Below are positions 33,362-42,745 of a stretch of 64,000 nt of DNA, one piece after another. The DNA is from an uncultured Bacteroidota bacterium (lineage in GTDB: Bacteria; Bacteroidota; Bacteroidia; B-17B0; Aurantibacillaceae). The stretch covers positions 89,478-153,477 of the forward strand of contig CAITNS010000058.1 of the NCBI GenBank assembly GCA_903893815.1, written 5' to 3'. The position numbers and the translations under genes are program-made. Below the pieces are notes generated by a model. The model saw nothing but the letters and a program-made list of their open reading frames with translations. It ran no database searches and had not been told where the DNA came from. The first letter of the stretch is position 1; every line of letters starts with the position of its first letter.

Positions 33362-34576
33362 TTAGGCATCAAGCTCGCCTGCAATTACGTTCATACTACT
33401 CATCGTTAAGATTGCATCACTTAACATAATTCCTTTCACCATTTCGGGGTATGCTTGATAATAAATAAAGCATGGTCTGCGGAAATGTAAACGGAACGGC
33501 GTTCTACCACCATCGCTAATTAAGTAAAAACCTAATTCTCCATTTCCACCTTCAACGCAATGATATACTTCTCCTTTAGGAATATCTGTTTCACCCATCA
33601 CAATTTTAAAGTGATATATTAATGCTTCCATGTTATTATACACTTGCTCTTTTGGTGGCAAGAAAAAATCTGGTAAATCAGCATGCATTGGCCCTTCAGG
33701 CATTTTTTTAATAGCCTGTTCAATGATGCTTAATGATTGCCACATTTCGTGCTGACGAACCATAAAACGATCGTAAGTATCTCCTTGTGTTCCTACAGGA
33801 ACTGTAAATGTAAAATCTTCGTAAGACGAATATGGATTCATCACACGAACATCATAATCAACTCCTGCTGCACGTAAGTTTGGTCCAACAAAACTATAAC
33901 TCAATGCCATTTCAGCACTAATAGGTCCGCAGTTAACTGTACGGTCCATAAAAATTTTATTACGTTCTAATAAATTAGAAAATTCTTTTAAGCCTTTAGG
34001 ATATTCTTTTAAGAAAGTATCAATTAAGTCCCAAGTTTTTTTACTCCACTCTTGGTCAAAACCACCAATACGGCCAATGTTTGTAGTTAAACGCGCTCCG
34101 CAAATTTCTTCGAAAATTTCGTAAATTTTTTCTCTCCATTGAAAAATGTATAAGAAACCTGTCATGGCGCCAGTATCAACACCAATAACGGAGTTACAAA
34201 TAATATGATCGGCAATACGAGATAACTCCATGATAATAACACGGTGATATTCTGCACGCTTTGGAATTTTTGCTCCTAATAATTTTTCTACTGTCATGTA
34301 CCAACCCATGTTGTTGATTGGAGATGAACAATAGTTTAAACGATCGGTAATAGGTGTAATTTGTGCATAAGGACGACGCTCGGCTAATTTTTCGAAAGCA
34401 CGGTGAATATATCCAATTGTAGGAACGGCAGAATGAATAATTTCACCATCCATTTTTAATACATTTTGGAAAATACCATGTGTAGCAGGGTGTGTAGGCC
34501 CGAGGTTAAGCGTAGAATACTCTTTTTCTTCGATAACTTCCTGATTAACGGAATATGTTGTTTCTTTTTTACTCAT
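33362..34576 (-). CDS. nuoD: NADH-quinone oxidoreductase subunit D
   Basis: 404 aa, the 49-kDa quinone-site subunit. TLNLGPTHPATHG (quinone-binding His loop), GYIHRAFEKL, DRLNYCSSPINN and the C-terminal DAILTMSSMNVIAGELD are canonical. Separate from nuoC rather than fused. The 72-bp spacer before it carries a heptamer repeat. Confidence 0.98.
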   Translation of the reverse strand: MSKKETTYSVNQEVIEEKEYSTLNLGPTHPATHGIFQNVLKMDGEIIHSAVPTIGYIHRAFEKLAERRPYAQITPITDRLNYCSSPINNMGWYMTVEKLLGAKIPKRAEYHRVIIMELSRIADHIICNSVIGVDTGAMTGFLYIFQWREKIYEIFEEICGARLTTNIGRIGGFDQEWSKKTWDLIDTFLKEYPKGLKEFSNLLERNKIFMDRTVNCGPISAEMALSYSFVGPNLRAAGVDYDVRVMNPYSSYEDFTFTVPVGTQGDTYDRFMVRQHEMWQSLSIIEQAIKKMPEGPMHADLPDFFLPPKEQVYNNMEALIYHFKIVMGETDIPKGEVYHCVEGGNGELGFYLISDGGRTPFRLHFRRPCFIYYQAYPEMVKGIMLSDAILTMSSMNVIAGELDA

Positions 34577-34580
34577 TGTT

Positions 34581-34648
34581 GATTTAAGATTAAAGATTTA
34601 AGATTAAAGATTTTTACTTCCCACTTCTAAAATCTGATTTCAAACTTC
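34581..34648. repeat. Heptamer repeat in the nuoC-nuoD spacer
   Basis: Four copies of GATTWAA (GATTTAA and GATTAAA alternating) at 34581-34608, then a tail CACTTCTAAAATCTG ... AACTTCTTA that closely matches the tail in the nuoB-nuoC spacer. Confidence 0.75.
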
Positions 34649-35143
34649 TTATCTTCCAAACATTTCATCTTTCTTATCCGTTCTTCCTTGATCTTCTAAA
34701 GGATATTCTTTTCTTAAAGGAAAAATATCCATTTCATCTACGTTTAAAATACGTTTTAAGTTTGGATGACCTTTAAATTTAACTCCAAAGAAATCGTAAG
34801 TTTCTCTTTCCATCCAGTTGGCTGCAGGCCATAAATCGGTTGCAGTAGCTACTTCAGGTTTATTGATATCAAAAAATATTTTTAAACGAATACGGTAATT
34901 TTTTGGCATGTTATGTAAATGATAAATCACACCTAAGTGTTTCTCATCTGCTGTTTGCATGCCACATAAATCCGTTAAGAAATGAAAATTTAATTCTTCA
35001 TCTTCTTTTAAGAATTTTAATACGTCGTGTATTCTATCTTTTTGAATAGTAAAAACTGGGTAATCGTAAAGTAACTCCGCAGATTCAATATCTCCGTGGA
35101 AATGTTCCTTTAGTTTTTCGTTTACTTTATTTAATAATTCCAT
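34649..35143 (-). CDS. nuoC: NADH-quinone oxidoreductase subunit C
   Basis: 164 aa, 30-kDa subunit. FHFLTDLCGMQ, RIRLKIFFDI and the signature ANWMERETYDFFGVKFKGHPNLKRIL are present, ending in PLRKEYPLEDQGR. Flanked on both sides by the same spacer repeat. Order and orientation are normal. Confidence 0.97.
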   Translation of the reverse strand: MELLNKVNEKLKEHFHGDIESAELLYDYPVFTIQKDRIHDVLKFLKEDEELNFHFLTDLCGMQTADEKHLGVIYHLHNMPKNYRIRLKIFFDINKPEVATATDLWPAANWMERETYDFFGVKFKGHPNLKRILNVDEMDIFPLRKEYPLEDQGRTDKKDEMFGR

Positions 35144-35148
35144 TTATT

Positions 35149-35222
35149 GATTAAAGATTAAAGATTAAAGATTAAAGATTTTTTATTTCTCACTTCTAAA
35201 ATCTGCGTTCTAACTTCTTTAT
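35149..35222. repeat. Heptamer repeat in the nuoB-nuoC spacer
   Basis: Four perfect GATTAAA heptamers plus GATT (35149-35180), then TTTTTATTTCTCACTTCTAAAATCTGCG, almost the same tail as at 34.6 kb. Two copies therefore flank nuoC in the same orientation. Confidence 0.8.
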
Positions 35223-35786
35223 TTATTCTATTCCGTATGAGTTTAACATTTTCTTATACTCTTCTGAATTTCTTCTTCTAAAAGATTCGTTTTGAGCCAT
35301 CTCTTGTATTTTAAGAACACCTTCTAAAATTTGTTCTGGACGTGGAGGGCAACCTGGTACATATACGTCAACTGGAATAATTTTATCAATGCCTTGTAAA
35401 ACAGAATACGTATCAAAAATACCACCAGTGCTAGCGCAAGCACCAACTGATAGTACCCAACGTGGTTCTGCCATTTGCTCGTAAACCTGACGTAAAGTTG
35501 GTCCCATTTTTTTAGCAATCGTTCCCATCACCATTAGCATATCAGCTTGACGAGGAGAGAAGCTTAAACGCTCCGAACCAAAACGTCCTAAATCGTAGTG
35601 AGAAGCCATCGTAGCCATAAACTCAATACCACAGCAAGATGTTGCGAATGGTAAAGGCCATAACGAATTTTTACGAGCCATGCCCACTACATCTTCTAAT
35701 TTTGTTGCAAAAAAACCAGGTCCTTCAAGCCCTTCAGGCATTTTAGCGATTTCTGGTTTTGTGCGTTTTATGATTTCTTTTGCCAT
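35223..35786 (-). CDS. nuoB: NADH-quinone oxidoreductase subunit B
   Basis: 187 aa. The N2 cluster ligands are the tandem Cys pair in TSCCGIEFMA, GACAST and VPGCPPRPE. N2 passes electrons to quinone. Normal length, normal position after nuoA. Confidence 0.98.
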   Translation of the reverse strand: MAKEIIKRTKPEIAKMPEGLEGPGFFATKLEDVVGMARKNSLWPLPFATSCCGIEFMATMASHYDLGRFGSERLSFSPRQADMLMVMGTIAKKMGPTLRQVYEQMAEPRWVLSVGACASTGGIFDTYSVLQGIDKIIPVDVYVPGCPPRPEQILEGVLKIQEMAQNESFRRRNSEEYKKMLNSYGIE

Positions 35787-35895
35787 CTTTAATCTAGTTT
35801 TTAATTTTTAGCGTTTAGTTATTAGTAAACTACACTACTTGAAATTATTTATTCTTTAGTATTAATAACTTAAAACTAATCACTTAAAATTGTAA

Positions 35896-36270
35896 TTATT
35901 CTTCCCACTTCAATGCTTTTTTAGAAAGCATGTAGTAGAAGCCAATTAATAACAATATAATGAATGTAAACACTTCGATAACGCCTGTCATTCCTAAATC
36001 TTTGAAATTTACCGCCCAAGGATACATAAAAATTACCTCTATGTCGAAAAGCACAAATAAAATAGCCACTAAGAAATACTTAATGGCAAATGGTAAACGA
36101 GCATTCCCTTCTGATTCTACACCACACTCAAATGAGTCCAACTTAATTTTTGTTTTACGTTTAGGGCCTAACCAATGTGATGCAATCATCGTCGTTATTA
36201 CAAATCCCAATGCTACAATAAACATTAATAGAATTGGTAAATAATCTAAAGGTGATGAAACTCTATTCAT
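35896..36270 (-). CDS. nuoA: NADH-quinone oxidoreductase subunit A
   Basis: 124 aa from ATG 36270 (an upstream ATG at 36324 adds 18 residues not typical of NuoA). Three helices; LDSFECGVESEGNARLPFAIKYFLVAILFVLFDIEVIFMYPWA is the conserved core with the quinone-loop Cys and helix-2 acidic residues. First gene of the operon. No strong promoter consensus was found upstream; AATATTTG on the minus strand near 36.33 kb is a one-mismatch candidate. Confidence 0.96.
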   Translation of the reverse strand: MNRVSSPLDYLPILLMFIVALGFVITTMIASHWLGPKRKTKIKLDSFECGVESEGNARLPFAIKYFLVAILFVLFDIEVIFMYPWAVNFKDLGMTGVIEVFTFIILLLIGFYYMLSKKALKWEE

Positions 36271-36371
36271 ATATATTGATTTATTATTGATGGTAAGATT
36301 AACTATTTTTAGGGAAATCATCAAATATTCGGTCTATTTTTTTAAAGGTTTAATTGTTTAAAAATACCATA

Positions 36372-36402
36372 AAAAAAGCCACTAAAAAATAGTGGCTTTT
36401 TT
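36372..36402 (-). terminator. Rho-independent terminator after the T9SS BNR protein gene
   Basis: AAAAAAGCCACTA pairs with TAGTGGCTTTTTT (13 bp, 5-nt loop). It is 18 nt past the stop at 36420 and separates that gene from nuoA. Confidence 0.9.
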
Positions 36403-36419
36403 GAAATGAAATCGTGTTT

Positions 36420-39400
36420 TTACTCTTTTACAAACTTATAGGTAGACGATGATTGATTAACATTAAATTTAATTTCATAAACGCCTGAAGCTAGGTCTGA
36501 AACAGAAATAGATTCTTTATTATTTAGAGTAATTGTACCATTTTTTACAACTTGCCCTGTCATTGCATAAATGATATAACTTACTGATTTTGGCTCTTTT
36601 AGCAAACTATTAATATAAATTATATCTTTTGTAGGATTTGGGCTAAGTTGAACTGTATTGATATAAGTGGCATCTTCAACGCTAGTTAAAAGAACACTTA
36701 CTGTTGATGAGCCCGCTGAGCAACCATACTGAGAAGATACTATAACACTATAGGTTCCATCTTGAACTACTGCATAAGATTGCCCAGTTGCTCCATTTAT
36801 TAAAGTTCCATTTAAGTACCATTGATTATTAGTTGCCGAACTAGACATTAATATATTTCCAACCTGAGAAATAGTTGGCGTAGCTGGAATACTACCTACA
36901 GATATTGTAGCTGTGGCAACCGCACTGCAAGCACCTGAAAATCCGGTAACTGTATATATGGTTGTTGAAGTAGGTGCTACAATTAAAACGGCAGCAGTTG
37001 AACCAGTTGACCAAGAATACGTTGTTGCTCCGCTTGCCACTAATGCTTTTGATTGAACTTGACAAACTGTATGAGAAGGCACGGCTACTGTAGGTGGAGA
37101 TGTAACATTAATTGTATTTGTATACAAAGCACTTGACCCATTTCCGTTAGATGAAATAAGAGAAACTGTATATATTCCTGGTGAACTATATGTTACAGTT
37201 GGATTTTTTACAGATGATAATGCTGAAGAAGCTCCAGTTAAAGTCCAACTCCAAGCAGTTGGAACTCCAGAAGACTGATCGGTAAAAACAAAAGGAGTAT
37301 TTACACAAGCTGAAGCAAACGATGTAGAGAAATTAGCCACAGGCAATGCAGATGGACTTGTATATAAATCAGATTGCCAAACACCTCTGCCGTAAGTTCC
37401 CGCTCTTAGTTTATTGGTGGGATAAAAAATCTCGAAATCATTTACAATAACATTAGGTAAGCCAGTCATAAAAGGCGTCCAAGAATTCATGCTTCCATCT
37501 CTATAATAAACTCCTACATCTGTCCCAACATAAATGGCATCATTAGAGTTGTTTGTATAAATCACACAGTTTACTGGTAAATTAGGTAAGCCACTTGAGA
37601 TATTTATCCAGGTTGCTCCACCATCTGTAGTCGTAAAAACTTTATTAGTTGCTGAGTAACCTGAAAATGTAACAAACGCATTATTTGCATCTGTATTATC
37701 AACTGCTATTCTGGTAATTTGCGCCGAACCAGTAGGTAATCCGCTTGTAATGGTTGACCAGGTAGTTCCTCCATTCGTTGTTTTATAAATAGCACCACTT
37801 GTAGCTGCATAAAGCACTAACGAATTTGAAGGTGCTGCTGCTAAATATAATATTTGTCCGCTAGTAGAAATAGTTCCCATTTGTGTCCAATTAGTCCCTT
37901 TATTAGTTGACTTAAACACCTGCTGGTATCCACAGTAATAGGTATTTGCAACATGTGGCGATTGAATAATTGGCGCTATCCAAGCACCAGTTCCTGTAAG
38001 ACCATTCGTGATTCCTGTCCAGCTATTTCCGCCATTATTTGAGATATTAAAATCTCCGTACACATAACTTTCAACTAAGGTGTTGTTATTTGTTCTATCA
38101 ACAAAACAATCGGCTCCATCGCCACCATAAACTTCTTTCCAAACTGTCCCATTTAATAAATTAGTACCATTATCTTGATGGCCAGATAAAACATAATTTG
38201 CTGTAGTTGAAGATTGCCCTATTCTATAGGATTGAGAAATGTCCATTTGACCATTAATGGTTGTCCATGTAACTCCGCCATCCGTAGTTCGGGAGATTCC
38301 ACCATCATGACCTAAATAACAAGTTGTTCCACTAATATATTCAACCACATGTAAATCCGCATGCACATATGGAGCGCCGCCGCCATACCAATGTGTATTT
38401 AAACTCCATGTGGCGCCGCCGTCTAATGATTTCCAAGAGTTGACTCCTCCACATGTGATTTCATCTTTATTAGTTGTGGATACACCACAGGCAATGTCAT
38501 ACCAGCCTTGTCCTCCAGCATCAGACCCATCTGGATCCCAACCAAAAATATTTGGAGAGTTTGACATTAAAGTAAAGTTTGAACCAGAATTAGTTGAACG
38601 ATAAACTCCTCCAAATGAATTATCAGAAGCGCTTCTTAAAATATATACATAATTTGGATCTGCTGGTGTTACAGAGATAACTTGTCTAGCTCCTGAGGTA
38701 GAAAGACCTGAAGTGATTTGAACGAAAGAGGCAGATGTATTGCCTCCAGTTGTAGTTTTAAAAAATGTTGAACTCGTAACTGCATATACTGTACTAGTAT
38801 CATTAGGGCGATATTCCATGTCTTTAAAATTTCCACTTCTAATTAAAGTCCAATTTGTACCTGCATTATTAGTTCTATAAATACCTACAGAAGTTGCTGC
38901 AAATAAAATATTTGGGTTTAAAGGATTAATCAATAATCGACCTATTCTTCGTTGTGAAGAAACGCCCCAGGTTAAACTAGTTGGATTCCAAGTAACGCCC
39001 CCATCTGTTGATTTTAAAACACCAGTTGCATAGGTGTCACCAGCATCAATATCACCAGTAGCTAAATACATGATGTTGGTATTTGTTGGATTTATTGCTA
39101 AATCAGAACAGCCTAATACTTCTAAAGAATTTGTATTGGTATTCCAAGTAGCACCTGCATCTGTTGATTTCCACATTCCACCTGCGCCAGTTCCAACAAA
39201 AATAGTGTTTACATTTCCTGGCAAAAATCGAATAAAAGTTAATCGGCCTGCATCACCGCCAATGGGTGAACCAAAAGGTCCCATAGCCGTCCAGTTACCT
39301 GTTGTTGAAGTTGCATTTGGTGAATAAATTTTTTGAGCTGCTACAGGGTTTTGCGCTAAGTACGTTTTAAACTCTTCTAAAGCTTTTGCTCTTGAACCTA

Positions 39401-39635
39401 ATTTTAAATCTCCAGACGGATATACGCGAGGTTCGGTAAACCATTCCCAACGTCTGAATGCTTTATATCCTTTTCCTCTTTCGTATGTTTTATTTTGCCA
39501 ATAATTATTAAACTCTTGTTGAATTGAATAAAAATTTTGAGTTGGATCTTCCTTTTTATCAACCCAAACCTGAGCTGAAATATTAATTTGAATAAGTAAA
39601 AAGAAAATGCTTGTTAGTTTGATAGTTAGTTTCAT
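36420..39635 (-). CDS. Large T9SS-secreted protein with BNR/sortilin-like repeats and PKD domain
   Basis: 1071 aa. Signal peptide (2-22, ending NISAQ). About residues 110-770 hold repeated BNR/VPS10-type blades such as STDGGVTWNP, TTNGGTTWS and TNKGTNWTQM, expected to form a large beta propeller. A PKD domain (PVANFSTSFASACVN, ITVTYSSPGIYTVSLI) follows, then a second Ig-like segment. The final 80 residues, with LSPNPTKDIIYI and GVYEIKFNVN, are a type A T9SS sorting domain. Probably surface-exposed or released. Monocistronic. Substrate or partner unknown. Confidence 0.9.
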   Translation of the reverse strand: MKLTIKLTSIFFLLIQINISAQVWVDKKEDPTQNFYSIQQEFNNYWQNKTYERGKGYKAFRRWEWFTEPRVYPSGDLKLGSRAKALEEFKTYLAQNPVAAQKIYSPNATSTTGNWTAMGPFGSPIGGDAGRLTFIRFLPGNVNTIFVGTGAGGMWKSTDAGATWNTNTNSLEVLGCSDLAINPTNTNIMYLATGDIDAGDTYATGVLKSTDGGVTWNPTSLTWGVSSQRRIGRLLINPLNPNILFAATSVGIYRTNNAGTNWTLIRSGNFKDMEYRPNDTSTVYAVTSSTFFKTTTGGNTSASFVQITSGLSTSGARQVISVTPADPNYVYILRSASDNSFGGVYRSTNSGSNFTLMSNSPNIFGWDPDGSDAGGQGWYDIACGVSTTNKDEITCGGVNSWKSLDGGATWSLNTHWYGGGAPYVHADLHVVEYISGTTCYLGHDGGISRTTDGGVTWTTINGQMDISQSYRIGQSSTTANYVLSGHQDNGTNLLNGTVWKEVYGGDGADCFVDRTNNNTLVESYVYGDFNISNNGGNSWTGITNGLTGTGAWIAPIIQSPHVANTYYCGYQQVFKSTNKGTNWTQMGTISTSGQILYLAAAPSNSLVLYAATSGAIYKTTNGGTTWSTITSGLPTGSAQITRIAVDNTDANNAFVTFSGYSATNKVFTTTDGGATWINISSGLPNLPVNCVIYTNNSNDAIYVGTDVGVYYRDGSMNSWTPFMTGLPNVIVNDFEIFYPTNKLRAGTYGRGVWQSDLYTSPSALPVANFSTSFASACVNTPFVFTDQSSGVPTAWSWTLTGASSALSSVKNPTVTYSSPGIYTVSLISSNGNGSSALYTNTINVTSPPTVAVPSHTVCQVQSKALVASGATTYSWSTGSTAAVLIVAPTSTTIYTVTGFSGACSAVATATISVGSIPATPTISQVGNILMSSSATNNQWYLNGTLINGATGQSYAVVQDGTYSVIVSSQYGCSAGSSTVSVLLTSVEDATYINTVQLSPNPTKDIIYINSLLKEPKSVSYIIYAMTGQVVKNGTITLNNKESISVSDLASGVYEIKFNVNQSSSTYKFVKE

Positions 39636-39781
39636 TTGCTGTAGTTTGAGTTTGCAACAGCACTAAACTAAATCAATAAAATTTAATTTCCAACGAAAAG
39701 CCAATAAAATTAACCCTTTTATAGTAGTCTTAAGCGTAAATAATTTGTAGAAAAACTGTAACAAAAATTTTGTTTAACAAT

Positions 39782-39806
39782 AAAGCCGCTCAAATTTAGC
39801 GGCTTT
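39782..39806 (-). terminator. Rho-independent terminator after yidC
   Basis: AAAGCCGCT pairs with AGCGGCTTT (9 bp, 7-nt loop), 8 nt beyond the yidC stop on the minus strand. Confidence 0.85.
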
Positions 39807-39813
39807 ATTCAAT

Positions 39814-41700
39814 TTATTTCTTTTTGGCTGGTAATTGTTGACGTTGCTTTGCCATCTCTTCTAATTTAGCTTGAAAGCCAGATTTTTTTTCTGGTTTCTT
39901 CATATTAGCTAAAAGTTCTTCTCTTATTTTTCCATCATCGATCATTTTTTTCATTAACCAAGTTTGTAAAAAAGTAATAATGTTAGCTAAGAAATAATAC
40001 CAACTTAAACCGGCAGCGTAACTATTCATTACTGCCAAGAAAATTACTGGCATTAAATACATCATGTATTTCATACCTGGCATTTGTGTTTGTTGTGGCT
40101 GCAACATGGCTTGATTCATCCAAGTGTAAATAATAGTAGACCCAAACATTAAAACAGCAAACATACTAACGTGATCGCCGTAAAATGGAACCTCAAATCC
40201 AAAATTGTAAACCGAATCATAAGTAGACAAATCATCTGCCCATAAAAATCCTTTTTGTCTTAATTCAATTGCTGCTGGAAAAAATCCAAATAATGCAATT
40301 AAAATAGGAAACTGTAACAACATTGGTAAACAACCCGACAATGGATTTGCACCTGCTCTACGATATAGTGCCATTGTTTCCTGTTGTTTTTTCATTGGAT
40401 CATCGTTCTTTTCAAACTTGGCATTAATTTCATCAATTTCAGGTTTTAAAACACGCATTTTACTGCTACTCATATACGTTTTATAAGCAATTGGAAAAAG
40501 CAATGTTTTTAAAATTAATGTCAAGATTAAAATAATAATACCACTGTTTAACCCAGATAACAAACTAAACAAAGGAATAATCATCCATTTGTTAATGTAA
40601 CTAAACACGCTCCATCCTAAAGGAATTATTTCTTCCAAATCAATGTCGTAAGCTTTTAACCCTGTGTATTGTGTAGGGCCAAAATAATACGACATTCCAA
40701 ATTTTTCGGAGGATGAATGCTTAAAAGGCACACTTAATTCGGACGTAATTGTTTTTACGTATTTCGAATTTGGATTTTCAGATGTCTTAACGAAACTACC
40801 TTCTTTTAAAAATTCTGCATCAGCAATTAATGTTGAGTTAAAAAAATGTTGTTTAAACGACACCCATTTAATATTGTCTTCATTTAGTAATTTCTCTTCG
40901 CTTTTACGGGCGTTGATATAATCAACACCTTCTTTTGTTTGATTCCAATAAGCCGTAGCAGACTCTCTTTCTTTTACAATATGTTTTTCTTGAGATGGTA
41001 ATGCTTGGCTCCAATGTAAGGTTACTTTATTGCTTTTACTTGAAATAATATTTTGCATCCCTACAAAATTCACATCAAAATCAAGCATATAATCATTGCC
41101 TTTTAACGCATAGATATATTCAATGTAGCTTTCAGGTTTAGATGTTTCTAATTTTAAGATGATTGATTTTGTTCCATCACCACTTACTACTTCAGAAACA
41201 GAAGATGGTTTGAAATAAAAACTATCTGTTGTAAAGCGCATGTTTGTTGCATAAGCATCAAATTGCAAATATTGTGATGTAGAATCTTTGTCAAATAAAA
41301 TTAAAGGAGCTTTTTGTCCGTAACGGTTAAAGTTTTTTAATTCAACTTTTTGCACGTTTCCGCCTTTTGTAGAAATATAAATTTTTACATTTTCATTTTC
41401 AAGCGTTACCACTTCAGCTTTACCAGTTGTAGCCACTGAAAAATCTCTGTATAAACTACTTGCAATAACTTGTTTAGCTGAGTCCGACAACTCCGCCATT
41501 GGCTTTAATGTATCTGCCGCTAATTTTTTAGCTGCTATCTTTGCTTCTTCAGCAACTTGCGCTGCTTTAGTGACTAATTCTACCGAATCTTTTTTTTGTT
41601 TTTTACGTGCAATTTGTTCTTTGCTTGGTCCGGTTAAATAAAGCCAAGTCATTAAAATAACTGCTATTAAACCTAAACCAATAAGCGATTTTTTATCCAT
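39814..41700 (-). CDS. yidC: Membrane protein insertase YidC
   Basis: 628 aa, Gram-negative type with an N-terminal anchor (6-23), a large periplasmic domain (about 90-350) and the C-terminal five-helix insertase core from LGWSVFSYINKWMIIPLFSLLS on. Core helix motifs KTLLFPIAYKTYMSSSKMR (with the positively charged groove Arg), GCLPMLLQFPILIALFGFFP and WYYFLANIITFLQTWLM are intact. Inserts membrane proteins with or without Sec. Its own TATATTTG box lies just upstream. Confidence 0.97.
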   Translation of the reverse strand: MDKKSLIGLGLIAVILMTWLYLTGPSKEQIARKKQKKDSVELVTKAAQVAEEAKIAAKKLAADTLKPMAELSDSAKQVIASSLYRDFSVATTGKAEVVTLENENVKIYISTKGGNVQKVELKNFNRYGQKAPLILFDKDSTSQYLQFDAYATNMRFTTDSFYFKPSSVSEVVSGDGTKSIILKLETSKPESYIEYIYALKGNDYMLDFDVNFVGMQNIISSKSNKVTLHWSQALPSQEKHIVKERESATAYWNQTKEGVDYINARKSEEKLLNEDNIKWVSFKQHFFNSTLIADAEFLKEGSFVKTSENPNSKYVKTITSELSVPFKHSSSEKFGMSYYFGPTQYTGLKAYDIDLEEIIPLGWSVFSYINKWMIIPLFSLLSGLNSGIIILILTLILKTLLFPIAYKTYMSSSKMRVLKPEIDEINAKFEKNDDPMKKQQETMALYRRAGANPLSGCLPMLLQFPILIALFGFFPAAIELRQKGFLWADDLSTYDSVYNFGFEVPFYGDHVSMFAVLMFGSTIIYTWMNQAMLQPQQTQMPGMKYMMYLMPVIFLAVMNSYAAGLSWYYFLANIITFLQTWLMKKMIDDGKIREELLANMKKPEKKSGFQAKLEEMAKQRQQLPAKKK

Positions 41701-41722
41701 GATGGGAATTAATTTTAGGCTG

Positions 41723-41730
41723 CAAATATA
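41723..41730 (-). promoter_or_regulatory. Candidate -7 element for yidC
   Basis: TATATTTG on the minus strand, 22 nt before the ATG. No TTG at 19 nt, so only the -7 part is convincing. Confidence 0.45.
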
Positions 41731-41795
41731 ACTGTTTTTCTTAACGAGGATTCGTCAAAAAATGATAAATACGGTGAGTGAATTATGGTAGTCGG

Positions 41796-42188
41796 TTAAA
41801 TGTACTTTCTTATTTCAAAAGCAACTTGTTCGAATTCCTCTTTTGACAATTTCAGCTTTTCGTTCGCAAAATTTACATCGTTCATTGTATTCATGGGGAT
41901 TAAGTGAACATGCGCATGAGGAACTTCTAACCCAAACACACCAACAGATATGCGATTACACGGCACTGCTTGTTTAATAGCAATGGCCACTTGTTTCGAA
42001 AAATTCATTAATCCAGAGTAAGTTTCCTGATCTAAGTCGAAAATATAATCGACTTCCTTTTTAGGAACAACTAAAGTATGTCCTTTTTTAAGTGGAAAAA
42101 CATCTAAAAATGCAATAAAATCATCATTTTCAGCAATTTTATAGCAAGGTATGTCTCCAGCTATAATTTTAGAAAATATACTTGCCAT
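41796..42188 (-). CDS. HIT-family nucleotide-binding protein
   Basis: 130 aa, single HIT domain. The catalytic triad motif HAHVHLIP is present. The N-terminus IFSKIIAGDIPCYKIAENDDFIAFLDVFP matches the HinT branch, without the zinc-binding C-x-x-C. Probably a purine nucleotide phosphoramidase-type hydrolase. 2 nt after greA, so co-transcribed. Confidence 0.94.
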   Translation of the reverse strand: MASIFSKIIAGDIPCYKIAENDDFIAFLDVFPLKKGHTLVVPKKEVDYIFDLDQETYSGLMNFSKQVAIAIKQAVPCNRISVGVFGLEVPHAHVHLIPMNTMNDVNFANEKLKLSKEEFEQVAFEIRKYI

Positions 42189-42190
42189 TC

Positions 42191-42664
42191 TTAAATAGTG
42201 ATTTCAATAATCTCAAAAGGAATAACGCCAGCGGGAACTGTCACATCTACCTTATCACCAACACCTTTTCCTAGCAAAGCCTTTCCTATTGGTGAGTCAA
42301 TCGATATTTTGGCAGCTTTTAAATCCGCTTCATTTTCGGCAACAAGGGTATATTTCATTTCCATGTTGTTTTTCAAATTTTTAATTTTAACTGTTGTTAA
42401 AATACTCACCTTCGTAATATCTAATTTAGAAGTGTCAACAATGCGAGCATTTGCAACAATCTCCTCCATTTTAGCAATTTTTATTTCCAACAAACCTTGG
42501 TCACTTTTAGCTGCATCATATTCTGCATTTTCAGAAAGATCGCCTTTATCTCTTGCGTCAGCAATTGCTTTAATTATTAGTTTACGTTCTACAGTTCTTA
42601 ACTGATGTAATTCGTCTTTTAATTTCTGTAACCCTTCTTCTGTGTAATAAGCAATTGTTGCCAT
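42191..42664 (-). CDS. greA: Transcription elongation factor GreA
   Basis: 157 aa, normal length. N-terminal coiled coil with the acidic tip DARDKGDLSENAEYDAAKSDQ, then the C-terminal FKBP-like domain ending in SPIGKALLGKGVGDKV. It stimulates transcript cleavage in backtracked RNA polymerase. The gene lies after the PorV-family terminator and pairs with the HIT gene. Confidence 0.97.
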   Translation of the reverse strand: MATIAYYTEEGLQKLKDELHQLRTVERKLIIKAIADARDKGDLSENAEYDAAKSDQGLLEIKIAKMEEIVANARIVDTSKLDITKVSILTTVKIKNLKNNMEMKYTLVAENEADLKAAKISIDSPIGKALLGKGVGDKVDVTVPAGVIPFEIIEITI

Positions 42665-42689
42665 TTTTATGTGTGTTTTTAAAATAAAA

Positions 42690-42715
42690 GAATCCCGAAT
42701 AAAATTCGGGACTCT
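42690..42715 (-). terminator. Rho-independent terminator after the PorV-family gene
   Basis: On the minus strand AGAGTCCCGAAT pairs with ATTCGGGATTCT (one G-T wobble), 3-nt loop, then TTTTATTTT. Confidence 0.8.
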
Positions 42716-42745
42716 AAATATATGTAATAAAAAACTTTAAAAGTT

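Noticed and set aside
36271..36340. Promoter of the nuo operon
   Set aside because: Only a one-mismatch -7 match was found, with no clear -33 partner, so it was not listed as a feature.
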